A DNA stretch of 53,670 nt from Prevotella sp. (GCA_016286585.1 JAEETC010000009.1:1-53670), one strand, 5' to 3'. Shown: positions 8,733-17,746, numbered from the stretch's first letter. Translations and numbers: made by a program. Notes: generated by a model not told the origin, from the sequence alone.

Positions 8733-8740
8733 GCAAAAGT
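8733..8740 (-). promoter_or_regulatory. Possible -7 box for the structured RNA
   Basis: TACTTTTG on the minus strand fits TAnnTTTG. A TTG lies upstream at 16 bp rather than the usual 19-21 bp, so support is moderate. Confidence 0.4.
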
Positions 8741-8818
8741 ACGAAATATTTTTGAAACAAAGGAGGTTTTTGGAGAAAAAGATAAAATATATCGAAATTT
8801 GTTTGGAAGACAAGTTGA

Positions 8819-9135
8819 ATATTCGACGATGCGACAATTCGACAAAAGGTAAATTGTCTTGTGTGTCCAAGAACGCCGCTACGCTGCTACACTGTCCCGT
8901 TTGGTATATTATGAAAGTTATTCTGTTTGGAGGCATGGATGACTTCGAATACAGAGGGGCGTCTCTTTTTGTGTTATATATATCTATTATATTATATATA
9001 TTATAATATATATAATATAATAGATATTAGATATTGCTTTTCTTCAAACTTCGTTTTTTCGAAATGGGACAGTGTAGCAGTGTAGCGGCGTGGATGTTTC
9101 AATGCAAATTGTCGAATTGTCGAATTGTCGAATCC
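8819..9135. repeat. Nested inverted-repeat element with central A/T palindrome
   Basis: The left arm (about 8819-8900) and right arm (about 9057-9135) are imperfect inverted copies sharing strings such as CGCCGCTAC, GCTACACTGTCCC and CGACAATTCGACAA. The right arm ends in three tandem AATTGTCG units. Near the middle, 8980-9027 is a perfect 48-bp palindrome of almost only A and T. No open reading frame of interest is inside. The layout resembles a MITE or foldback element. A truncated copy of the left arm lies at about 10179-10233 beyond fic. Confidence 0.7.
8980..9027. repeat. Perfect 48-bp A/T palindrome
   Basis: The 21-base arms 8980-9000 and 9007-9027 are exact reverse complements around TTATAA, itself self-complementary. 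Only one G/C pair per arm interrupts the A/T run. It could extrude as a cruciform or act as a bidirectional stem. Confidence 0.9.
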
Positions 9136-9139
9136 CACT

Positions 9140-9238
9140 CCAGTAATTATACGAATATTATTTACAAAACAATTTCTCATATCAAGGACTGAAAGAAGGC
9201 AGAAAGGAAACAGGGACTTTCATGGCAGGAAAGTCGTC
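9140..9238. repeat. Direct repeat B, left copy (flanks fic)
   Basis: About 95 bp, beginning near TTATACGAATATTATTTAC and ending GGACTTTCATGGCAGGAAAG. It recurs at about 10248-10338 with few changes and in the same orientation. The two copies bracket fic. The 3' end contains a GACTTTC/GAAAGTC hairpin. Confidence 0.85.
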
Positions 9239-9262
9239 TCACAAGGGGTCTGACACTTTATG
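9237..9262 (-). repeat. Hairpin repeat copy 2 (CTCACAA...TTATGAG)
   Basis: Near copy of the stem-loop at 3819-3846, again immediately downstream of a minus-strand gene (fic). The shared loop words GGGTCTG and ACACTTT argue for one repeat family rather than chance. Confidence 0.55.
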
Positions 9263-9301
9263 AGCAATATTCCCAGCCTTCTTTCATATCACGTTCTCTC
9301 A

Positions 9302-10036
9302 TTAATACTTGATTCTGAAATAGTCAAGTACGGCTTTATAGTTGTCCTGTGCGGAGAGACAGGTGTCTGTAAGATAGCCATCGATATGCCCCCACTCACG
9401 CAGGCCACGATAATAGAACATCTTCAATTCGTCGGTGATGATGAAGGGAACGACACCACTACGCAGGCACTCTTTAAACATGACGAGACGACCTACACGC
9501 CCATTACCGTCTTGGAACGGGTGTATCTTCTCAAAACGGACATGATAATCGAGGATATCTTCTAACGTGTGCTGCTGCTTAGCATTGTAGCTTTCTATCA
9601 GTCGTTGCATACTCTCATGCACACGTTCTGGCTCACACGTTTCCTCACCACCTACTTCGTTTGGCAGTCGTTTGTAGTCGCCTACGGCAAACCAGTCCTT
9701 GCGGCTGTCGGATGTGCCTGATTTCAGGATGCCATGCAATGTTTTCACCAGTTCTTCCGAAAGAGGTTCTTCTGCCTTGTCGATAATCAGGTCGATGCAA
9801 CGGAAATGGTTCACCGTTTCAATAATATCATTCACGTTCACAGTCTCGTCTGTATTCACACCAATGGTATTCGTCTCAAAGATATAACGCGTCTGGTCGT
9901 GCGTCAGACGGCTACCCTCGATATGGTTCGAGTTATAAGTTAGGTCTATCTGCGTTTTATGATAGATACCGCCTTTCATCTTCATCTCTTTCTGCTCACG
10001 AAGGATTGTAAGCAGCGGTGTTATATGTTCTTCCAT
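9302..10036 (-). CDS. Fic domain protein (AMP-transferase family)
   Basis: 244 residues. The catalytic Fic motif HPFQDGNGRVGR is complete near residue 174, so the protein should be able to transfer AMP or another phosphate-containing group to hydroxyl side chains. An N-terminal SNHIEGS (about residues 36-42) fits the inhibitory helix motif (S/T)xxxE(G/N), which would make it an autoinhibited class II Fic protein. The active-site flap YKRLPNEVGG is also visible. It has its own -7 box (TATCTTTG, 10114-10107 minus). The gene is bracketed by direct repeats A/B and is followed by a hairpin shared with vsr. This suggests a mobile or island gene. Whether it is a toxin, a regulator or a housekeeping AMPylator cannot be told. 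Confidence 0.93.
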   Translation of the reverse strand: MEEHITPLLTILREQKEMKMKGGIYHKTQIDLTYNSNHIEGSRLTHDQTRYIFETNTIGVNTDETVNVNDIIETVNHFRCIDLIIDKAEEPLSEELVKTLHGILKSGTSDSRKDWFAVGDYKRLPNEVGGEETCEPERVHESMQRLIESYNAKQQHTLEDILDYHVRFEKIHPFQDGNGRVGRLVMFKECLRSGVVPFIITDELKMFYYRGLREWGHIDGYLTDTCLSAQDNYKAVLDYFRIKY

Positions 10037-10106
10037 ACTTTGTTAAGTTTATTTCACCATCTCCATTATTTCTTTGATGAGAGTCTGATTCTCACTATTG
10101 AGGGCA

Positions 10107-10114
10107 AAGATACG
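10107..10114 (-). promoter_or_regulatory. -7 box for fic
   Basis: TATCTTTG on the minus strand with a TTG (10135-10133) at 18 bp. This is close to the Bacteroidetes consensus and leaves a 5' leader of roughly 65 nt. Confidence 0.55.
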
Positions 10115-10178
10115 AGAAATATTTCATATTTCCAAAATTTTCTGTGTTTCTTTTTATCATCAAGTACAAAATGTGTAT

Positions 10179-10380
10179 CTTGTGTGTCCAAGAACGCCGC
10201 TACACTGCTACACTATCCCATTTGGTACATTATGACCGATGACAGTGATTATACGAATATTATTTACAAAATAACCTCTCATGTCAAAGACTGAAAGAAG
10301 ACAGAAAGGAAACAGGGACTTTCATGGCAGGAAAGTCGGGGTTTCATGACAGGAAAGTAGGAGTTTCATAGCAGGAAACC
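10179..10380. repeat. Repeat A', repeat B' and 22-bp hairpin units downstream of cbiET
   Basis: This gene-free stretch (10037-10484) contains a copy of the 8858-8912 segment (10179-10233) and then a copy of 9140-9238 (10248-10338). After that come three hairpin-capable units with a 22-bp period: GACTTTC/GAAAGTC at 10317-10337, then two variants around TTTCATGACAGGAAA and TTTCATAGCAGGAAA up to 10380. From 10381 to 10484 I see nothing further of note. Confidence 0.8.
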
Positions 10381-10484
10381 CAGAGGGCCTAAAAAGGAAG
10401 GAAAAAGGCAGTCCAAGGCCGCCATAAGTGTTGGTAAATAATATTTACTTCTACTAGACGGTTCGTGGCCGAATGTAGGAAAAA

Positions 10485-11768
10485 TCATTTGTAGGTCTTT
10501 AGGATTTCGATGGGATTATAGTCGTTCAGTTGGATGCGGAGGGGAGGGGCTTGGCGTAAATTGAGTTCTTGGCAGGCCTCGTCCCAAAGTTGGCGGCTGC
10601 TCTTGCGGGCTGTCATCTGGGATACAACGGGAGAGGTGACGCTGTTGAAGACGATGACACCATCGTCAGACAAGACGGATAATACTTTCGCTATCATTTC
10701 CTTTAGCTGGCCACCATGACCTCCAATGAAGACGGCATCTGGACGTGAGAGTGCAGAGATATCCGTTTCGAGGAAGTCACCGATATGGATGTCGATGCCT
10801 GGGGCTCCAAAGCGACGGGCATTTTCGTTAATGATAGCCTCGCACTCTGGACGGATCTCGAATGCACAGATCTGAAGATGCGGAAACTGCAGACGAGCCT
10901 CGATAGAAACACTGCCCGTACAGAAGCCAACGTCCCAGAAAACGTGTCTCTTGGGCAGATCGAGGGCTTGAAGCGTCAGCAGACGGATGGGCATCTTGGT
11001 GATCATCTTCTCACGACCGTCAAGAAGAGTGAAGTCGGAATCGGGTATTCCGAAGGATCTATTTTGTCTAAGGAATATAGGAATAGAGGAATTTTCTTTT
11101 CTTGCTCTGCAAGTTATTCCTTGATTCCCAGATTCCTTAGAATATAAAAGAATTACACAGTTGGGCATCTCAAACACCCGTTCTGCCGCTTGTTCGAGGG
11201 AAAGCGAGACAACTCGCTCCTTTTCGGGATTACCCAGATGCTCACCAACGGACATATTATAATAGGTGTAGCCATAGTCGAGCATCCGCTGGGCGATGGC
11301 AGCAGGGGTATGTTCGCGATCCGTCAGTACACCTATCTTCCCTACCCTCTCGATGAGAGCCCTGTCGAACTCTGGCCAAGGACGGCCTGTGAGCGAGACA
11401 ATCCGCATGTCGTGATAAGGCATCACCAGCCGATGAGCCAACATCTGAAGCGAGTTAAAGGATGGATAGAGCACAATCTCAGCCTCTGGTATCCTGCGCT
11501 TGATGGTATTGGCAAAGCCGAAGAACAGCGGGTCGCCGCTGGCAAATATTATACAATTGACAGTTGACAATTTCTTGTATTCCTCGAAGACGGCATCGAG
11601 GGGAACGGTGATGTCGATCCATTGGGCATCGGCAGGCAACAACGGCGCCACAATCTCATGGTGCCGCTTGCCACCAGAGAACACGTTCCCCTTCTTGATG
11701 ATCCCCAACACCTCAGGCGAGAACCAAGGCTCTGGATTGTCTGTTATCCCAATGACAATAAACTGCAT
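10485..11768 (-). CDS. cbiET: Precorrin-6Y C5,15-methyltransferase (decarboxylating), CbiE-CbiT fusion
   Basis: 427 residues from the ATG at 11768 (MQFIVIGITDNPEP). The frame is open for 49 more codons upstream, but that part overlaps cobJ-cobH and has no family likeness. Residues 1 to about 200 are the CbiE tetrapyrrole methylase (FASGDPLFFG, SLTGRPWPEFD). Residues about 240-427 are the CbiT SAM methyltransferase/decarboxylase (ITKMPIRLLTLQALDL, FWDVGFCTGSVSIEA, DAVFIGGHGG). Together they methylate C5 and C15 and remove the C12 acetate carboxyl group. Two repeat intrusions are visible: heptamers in the CbiE half (11554-11574), and an inverted array in the CbiE-CbiT linker (11069-11139). The gene follows cobJ-cobH by 46 nt. 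Downstream order is then broken by the defence island. Confidence 0.95.
   Translation of the reverse strand: MQFIVIGITDNPEPWFSPEVLGIIKKGNVFSGGKRHHEIVAPLLPADAQWIDITVPLDAVFEEYKKLSTVNCIIFASGDPLFFGFANTIKRRIPEAEIVLYPSFNSLQMLAHRLVMPYHDMRIVSLTGRPWPEFDRALIERVGKIGVLTDREHTPAAIAQRMLDYGYTYYNMSVGEHLGNPEKERVVSLSLEQAAERVFEMPNCVILLYSKESGNQGITCRARKENSSIPIFLRQNRSFGIPDSDFTLLDGREKMITKMPIRLLTLQALDLPKRHVFWDVGFCTGSVSIEARLQFPHLQICAFEIRPECEAIINENARRFGAPGIDIHIGDFLETDISALSRPDAVFIGGHGGQLKEMIAKVLSVLSDDGVIVFNSVTSPVVSQMTARKSSRQLWDEACQELNLRQAPPLRIQLNDYNPIEILKTYK
11069..11139. repeat. Inverted GGAAT-type array inside cbiET linker
   Basis: Left arm 11069-11095 (three GGAAT words about 8 bp apart) and right arm 11111-11139 (three ATTCC words) are imperfect inverted copies around a 15-nt spacer. 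The repeat keeps the frame and codes for the linker between the two enzyme domains. Confidence 0.65.
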
Positions 11769-11814
11769 AAAATATGTTCTTTTGTTCTTCTGTCTAAAAA
11801 ATCTGTCCTTCTGT

Positions 11815-13251
<1,437 letters not shown>

Positions 13252-13259
13252 ATCTGCTG

Positions 13260-13267
13260 CAAAGATA
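13260..13267 (-). promoter_or_regulatory. -7 box for the cobJH-cbiET operon
   Basis: TATCTTTG on the minus strand, 8 nt before the cobJ ATG at 13251. No TTG at the expected spacing. No riboswitch precedes this gene. Confidence 0.5.
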
Positions 13268-13286
13268 CACTTTTTTTGAGAAATGA

Positions 13287-13317
13287 TTGTATATTTATAA
13301 AATAATGTGTAACTTTG
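13287..13317 (+). promoter_or_regulatory. Consensus Bacteroidetes promoter of the B12 riboswitch operon
   Basis: TTG at 13287-13289 and TAACTTTG at 13310-13317 are 20 bp apart, an exact fit to the sigma-ABfr consensus. Transcription would begin about 13323, at the 5' edge of the riboswitch. Confidence 0.85.
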
Positions 13318-13324
13318 CATCCGA

Positions 13325-13490
13325 ATTGGTGATGCATGGGTGTTTCATCCGTGCAAGAAAAGGGAATCAGGTGAAAGTCCTGAGCAGTACCCGCTACTGT
13401 CATCCTCATTATGGTAAGTCCAAACCAAGCCACTGACGGAAAAGTTGGGAAGGCGGACTTATCGGGGAGAGCCAGGAAACCTGCCAATAG
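13325..13490 (+). promoter_or_regulatory. Cobalamin riboswitch (B12 box)
   Basis: The conserved order is present: AAAAGGGAATCAGGTGAAAG (13358-13377), CCTGAGCAGTACCCGCTACTG, GCCACTG, GGGAAGGC, and the B12 box AGCCAGGAAACCTGCC (13470-13485). The RNA should bind adenosyl- or other cobalamin and shut down the downstream TonB operon when B12 is plentiful. After the B12 box there are about 135 nt before the ATG at 13626, including a CTTG...CAAG hairpin (about 13512-13534). No T-run terminator is seen, so control of translation is more likely than termination. Confidence 0.95.
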
Positions 13491-13625
13491 CGAGCGCAGA
13501 GCCAAGTTAGCTTGAGCTATGCCGAGCGTGGCAAGGTAAGACCAAGGTCAAACCTGCCATTCAGACATGAAGAAGCGAAAGCCTCGGGAGTTGGGCTGAG
13601 CGGAAGAGATGCTTAAACATAACGG

Positions 13626-15782
13626 ATGAAAAGACTGCTTTGGCTGTCGCTCTGTCTGCTGATGATGATACCTGTGTATGGGCAGGATGTCAAAAAGCGG
13701 AAGAGTCAGATGAAGGATTCTGTGATGCTGGAGAATGTAACCGTCACTGGCAAATCGAAAACCCAGCGTTTGCGTGAGGGAGCCCTCACGGTGAACGCTA
13801 TCGACGTGCGTTCCATCGCCAGCAGCATCAGTTCACTGAACGGACTGGTAGACCGTACGGCGGGGGTGAAGCTGAGAGAAGAAGGCGGCGTGGGCTCAGA
13901 CTTCGACCTGTCGATCAACGGCATGTCGGGCAATTCCGTACGCTACTTCATCGACGGCGTTCCCCTCGATACGAAAGGCTCAGGGGTGAATCTGGCGAAT
14001 CTGCCCGTCAATCTCATTGATCATATCGAAATCTATAAGGGTGTAGTGCCTACTTGGCTAAGCAGCGATGCTTTGGGCGGAGCAGTTAACATCGTTACCA
14101 ACCGCAAGAAGGTGAACTATCTCGACGCGAGCTACGGTTTCGGTTCCTACCATACTCACAGGGGTGACCTGAACGCCCAGTATGTACTGAAGAACGGCCT
14201 GACCATCCGACCTACGCTGGGCATCAGCTATTCAAAGAACGACTACATGATGCGGGGCGTGGAGGTCTGGAATGAGGAGAGCCGTGAATATATCGCCGTC
14301 GACCGCCGACGGTTCCACGACGACTATCTGTCGGCCATCGGCCAACTGGAGGTGGGGTTCACCGACAAGTGGTGGGCTGACGAGTTCTTCGTGTGTGCCT
14401 CGTTTAACAAGGTGGAAAAGGAGGTGCAGACGGGTCAGATCCAGACGAAGGTGGTGGGCGAGGCAGAACGTCGCTCTAAGTCTTGGAGCATCAGCGCGAA
14501 CTACCAGAAGCGCGACTTTCTGCTGAAGAACCTCACGGCGACGCTGTCGCTGTCGCATACCTGGGACCACTCGCAGACCATCGACACCGTCTACCGCAAA
14601 TACGACTGGAACGGCGACTATATCAAGAGTTCACGCAACGAGATCACAGGCAGGGCCCGTACCCTGCGCCATTACAAACGTCCGCTCACCATTGGACGGG
14701 CAGACCTGAGATACCGCTTCAGCGATGCGCACCAGCTGAACCTGAGCTACGGGCTGAACCGTACTGGCAACGACCGTTGGGACGAGGTGGATAAGAGCTT
14801 CGAGCCCGCCAACGACATCCTGGCAAAGCATATCATCGGACTCTCCTATAACCAGATTCTTTGGGGAGGAATACTCAACAACACCTTCTTCCTGAAGGAC
14901 TACGTGAACCATCTGAACATCAACCAGACGGACATTCCCACGGTGACAGGTTCCAGAGAGGTGCAAGGCTCATCGACATCGAATGACCTTGGCGGGGGCG
15001 TCGGCATCAAGCTGCAACCTATGGAACCATTGGCGTTGAAGGCCAGCTATGAACATAGTGTCCGACTGCCACTGGCCCGTGAACTATTGGGCAACGGCAC
15101 AACCATCTATGCCAACGTGGCCCTGGAGCCGGAAAAAAGCGAGAACTGGAACGTGGGACTCTTTGGCACGCTGAGAATGGGAGACCACACGCTGTCGTAT
15201 GAGGCGAACGGTTTCTTGCGGCGTGTAGACAACTACATCCAGCCACAGGTGTCGGAGAAAGAGGGTATGATGCAATACGTGAACGTGCCTGCCGTCCATA
15301 TCAAGGGCCTTGAGGGTGAGCTGCGCTACGACTGGCAGCAGCGCCTGCAGGTTGTCGGCAACGTGACATGGCAGGATGCCCGCGACCGTCAGGAGTTCAA
15401 GAGCGACGGCAAGCCTTCGGTCACCTTCAACAACCATGTGCCAAACCGTCCTTGGTTCTATGCTTCAGCTGAAGCCCGCTACGATTTGGGAAGTCTGGTC
15501 GCTCACCTTTTACCACTCACCTCCCACTTCTATCTGGGCATCGACTATCAGTGGGTGCACTGGTTCTACCTCTCGTGGGAAGGCTACGGAGCTCTTGAGA
15601 CCAAGGCCCGTATACCGGAGAAGAACATCGTGGGGGCCAACGTTACCTATTCCTGGCAACAGGAGCGTTACAGTTTGTCGCTGACCTGCGATAACCTGTT
15701 CGATGAGACTGTCTACGACAACTACAAGCTCCAGAAGCCTGGGCGCTCGCTGTTTGCTAAGTTCAGGATTAATTTACATTAA
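13626..15782 (+). CDS. TonB-dependent outer-membrane receptor under B12 control (BtuB-like)
   Basis: 718 residues with a signal peptide (cut near PVYGQD). The N-terminal plug shows ENVTVTGKSKTQRLREGA (TonB-box-like region), RTAGVKLREEGGVGSDFDL, INGMSGNSVRYFIDGVPL and a DALGGAVNIVT motif. The rest is a 22-strand-type barrel ending in an aromatic-rich tail, LFAKFRINLH, typical of outer-membrane insertion signals. It imports a ligand with TonB energy. The riboswitch just upstream points to a corrinoid, a corrin precursor or cobalt chelate as substrate. The following chelatase genes make a tetrapyrrole or metal ligand attractive, but the ligand cannot be read from the sequence. It lacks an N-terminal carboxypeptidase-like domain. 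First gene of the operon 13626-23728. Confidence 0.92.
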   Translation: MKRLLWLSLCLLMMIPVYGQDVKKRKSQMKDSVMLENVTVTGKSKTQRLREGALTVNAIDVRSIASSISSLNGLVDRTAGVKLREEGGVGSDFDLSINGMSGNSVRYFIDGVPLDTKGSGVNLANLPVNLIDHIEIYKGVVPTWLSSDALGGAVNIVTNRKKVNYLDASYGFGSYHTHRGDLNAQYVLKNGLTIRPTLGISYSKNDYMMRGVEVWNEESREYIAVDRRRFHDDYLSAIGQLEVGFTDKWWADEFFVCASFNKVEKEVQTGQIQTKVVGEAERRSKSWSISANYQKRDFLLKNLTATLSLSHTWDHSQTIDTVYRKYDWNGDYIKSSRNEITGRARTLRHYKRPLTIGRADLRYRFSDAHQLNLSYGLNRTGNDRWDEVDKSFEPANDILAKHIIGLSYNQILWGGILNNTFFLKDYVNHLNINQTDIPTVTGSREVQGSSTSNDLGGGVGIKLQPMEPLALKASYEHSVRLPLARELLGNGTTIYANVALEPEKSENWNVGLFGTLRMGDHTLSYEANGFLRRVDNYIQPQVSEKEGMMQYVNVPAVHIKGLEGELRYDWQQRLQVVGNVTWQDARDRQEFKSDGKPSVTFNNHVPNRPWFYASAEARYDLGSLVAHLLPLTSHFYLGIDYQWVHWFYLSWEGYGALETKARIPEKNIVGANVTYSWQQERYSLSLTCDNLFDETVYDNYKLQKPGRSLFAKFRINLH

Positions 15783-15890
15783 GACAGAGTAACATTTAAA
15801 AGACAGAATAACATATTAACATATTATTTAGACATAAGAACATAAGAACATATATTATTGGATAAATTAACATTTTAACATGTAAGAAAG

Positions 15891-16364
15891 ATGAAAAAAC
15901 TGAAATTCTATTTCATGCTGCTGGTGATGCTGATGGCCACCAGTGCAAAGGCAGAGAATGTGAAGTATCTGGTGCTCAACAGCGGAGGCGAGGAAACCGT
16001 CATTGCCTTGGCAGACGAACCAGTAATGACCATCAATGAAGGCATCTTGAAAGTGACGGTTGCAGGTGAGGAGAAACTCTCGGCAGACCTGTCGCAGGGG
16101 CTGTCGTACAAATTCGCAGAAGCAGATCCCACTGCCATTCAGGAAGTCTTGAACGAGGAGTCGTCGCGTCTGGAGCAGGGCCACGTCTACTTTGCCCATG
16201 CCAGAGAAGGCGAGATGGTCAGGGTATTCACGCTTGACGGCAAACTGGTTGCCACAAAGCGCATCAGCGGAGAGGGTACAGCCGACATCGACCTGACCAC
16301 TCTGGGCAAAGGTCTCTACATCGTGAAATCAGCGAAGACAAGTATTAAAGTCATGAATAAATAA
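15891..16364 (+). CDS. Small secreted protein with C-terminal sorting-like domain
   Basis: 157 residues. Signal peptide MKKLKFYFMLLVMLMATSAKA, then a short strand-rich region. The C-terminal 70 residues (REGEMVRVFTLDGKLVATKR ... GKGLYIVKSAKTSIKVMNK) resemble a type IX secretion tail (pattern GLYIVK plus a basic end). It may be a secreted or cell-surface protein, perhaps working with the TonB receptor 109 bp upstream. The 15783-15890 gap is very A/T rich, with short repeated ACATAAGA-like words. No enzymatic motif is visible. Its position in the riboswitch operon is the only clue to function. Confidence 0.7.
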   Translation: MKKLKFYFMLLVMLMATSAKAENVKYLVLNSGGEETVIALADEPVMTINEGILKVTVAGEEKLSADLSQGLSYKFAEADPTAIQEVLNEESSRLEQGHVYFAHAREGEMVRVFTLDGKLVATKRISGEGTADIDLTTLGKGLYIVKSAKTSIKVMNK

Positions 16365-16375
16365 GTATAGTTATC

Positions 16376-16396
16376 GTTTAAAGTTTATAGTTTATG
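16376..16396. repeat. Three GTTTAxx heptamers at a start codon
   Basis: GTTTAAA, GTTTATA and GTTTATG follow each other, and the last unit contains the ATG of the next gene (16394). A 7-bp period again, in a leader. Confidence 0.75.
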
Positions 16397-17725
16397 AAAA
16401 AGTTTCTACTTACATTAGTTGCAGCAACACTGTGTCTTGGCATCAGCGCCCAGAAGCAGTATGTCATGAAGATTACAAAGGCTGACGGCAGCACAGTCGA
16501 GATCAATGCCGACGACGTGAAGGACGTGACCTTTGTCCAGGAGGGTACAGATCCTACCGTGTTAGGTCCCCATCACTTCGACCTGACGGTCACCGTAGGT
16601 AAGCAGGGCGGTATGGGTCGTGACGTGACAACCATCATGCAGAGTCGCGACAGGCTCGACCAAGGTGATGTAGTGGACTTCAAGGACGCTGGAGCCGAGA
16701 TCAACGCCGACTACTCGATGGAGGCCATCGTCCGCGGCAAGTATTACTATCAGGTGCCCGTTTCAGCCGACCGTTTCGTGAAGCTGCAGTTCAAGGACAA
16801 TAAGATGGAGGTCGTCCAGGCACAACCGTTCAAGGAGAACACCTACAACTGCCGTCAGTACACCCATGCATGGATCAACGACCACACCCTGGTCATCATG
16901 GCCGCCAATGGCGACAAGAACGCCATCGTCTGGACCAAGATCAACACCCTCGACATGAGCATCGTCAGCGAGGGCACCCTCAGCACGCGTCTGGCCGACG
17001 GATGGGACTCGTTCACCACCAGCGGTATCGCAGCCTATCGTGAGAGCGACGGCAAACTGTTCTACTTCTACTACAACAAGAAAGGCTCCGGGCGCACAGC
17101 CACTAAGGAAGACGCCTTCCACGTAGCCGTCATCAATGCCGAGACGATGGAAGTGGAGCACGACAACCTCTGTCCCTTTGCAGCCGAGATAGCAGGCTCA
17201 GCCTATGGCGAACTGCTTCAGCAGACCACCTTCTTCGATGAGGCAGGCAATCTCTATCTGGCAGCGTTCAGCGACACCTCTATTGGTGAGGAAGGCAAGC
17301 TGCTGCGCATTAAGAAAGGCGAGTTCAACATCGATGCCGACTACAACGGATTCCCCAACAGCGACGGCAAGCTGCTCACCGTCCAGTACCTGGGCAATGG
17401 CAAGCTGTTCTGCTACTCGCGTCACGACGACAAAGACCTTGGCACTGCCATCGACAGTTATGCCCATTATTACAGTGTTGTCGATATGCAATCCCTCACC
17501 CGCACCCGCATGAGCTTCGGCGGCACAGAGATTCCCTATAGCAGCGGCCGCTTCTCACAGCGCTCTGCTTTCGATCCCAACGACAATAAGGTATACTTCG
17601 GTGTGAACACCGAGACCGCCCAGCCCCAGATCTATGTCTACGACGTGAAGACGGGCGAAGTGTCCGAGGGCATCAAGGTCTCTGAGGGTTACTATTTCGA
17701 GCAGATCCGCATCCTGGAAGACTAA
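16394..17725 (+). CDS. Secreted probable beta-propeller protein, DUF4374-like
   Basis: 443 residues with a type I signal peptide (cut after CLGISAQ; no lipobox Cys at the cut). The region 20-55 (QYVMKITKADGSTVEINADD) looks like a short Prevotella secretion leader domain. Residues about 60-443 show repeating strand blades with W, GN and D-rich turns (YYQVPVSADRFVKLQF, TRLADGWDSFTTSGIAAY, YDVKTGEVSEGIKV), consistent with a propeller of the DUF4374 type. In Bacteroidetes, propeller lipoproteins next to TonB receptors (BtuG for B12, XusB for siderophores) bind the imported ligand at the surface. By position this protein may do the same for the riboswitch-controlled receptor. The lack of a lipid anchor is a difference. 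Family assignment is by likeness only. Confidence 0.65.
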   Translation: MKKFLLTLVAATLCLGISAQKQYVMKITKADGSTVEINADDVKDVTFVQEGTDPTVLGPHHFDLTVTVGKQGGMGRDVTTIMQSRDRLDQGDVVDFKDAGAEINADYSMEAIVRGKYYYQVPVSADRFVKLQFKDNKMEVVQAQPFKENTYNCRQYTHAWINDHTLVIMAANGDKNAIVWTKINTLDMSIVSEGTLSTRLADGWDSFTTSGIAAYRESDGKLFYFYYNKKGSGRTATKEDAFHVAVINAETMEVEHDNLCPFAAEIAGSAYGELLQQTTFFDEAGNLYLAAFSDTSIGEEGKLLRIKKGEFNIDADYNGFPNSDGKLLTVQYLGNGKLFCYSRHDDKDLGTAIDSYAHYYSVVDMQSLTRTRMSFGGTEIPYSSGRFSQRSAFDPNDNKVYFGVNTETAQPQIYVYDVKTGEVSEGIKVSEGYYFEQIRILED

Positions 17726-17746
17726 TCAAGCAGTCACAAGCGTGTG

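Noticed and set aside
9120..9135. tRNA T-loop-like sequence GTCGAATCCCACTCC
   Set aside because: It is the last unit of the AATTGTCG repeats. No acceptor stem, anticodon arm or CCA context is present.
13252..13625. Second riboswitch on the minus strand for cobJ
   Set aside because: The minus-strand leader is at most a few bases long, and the B12 box is only on the plus strand.
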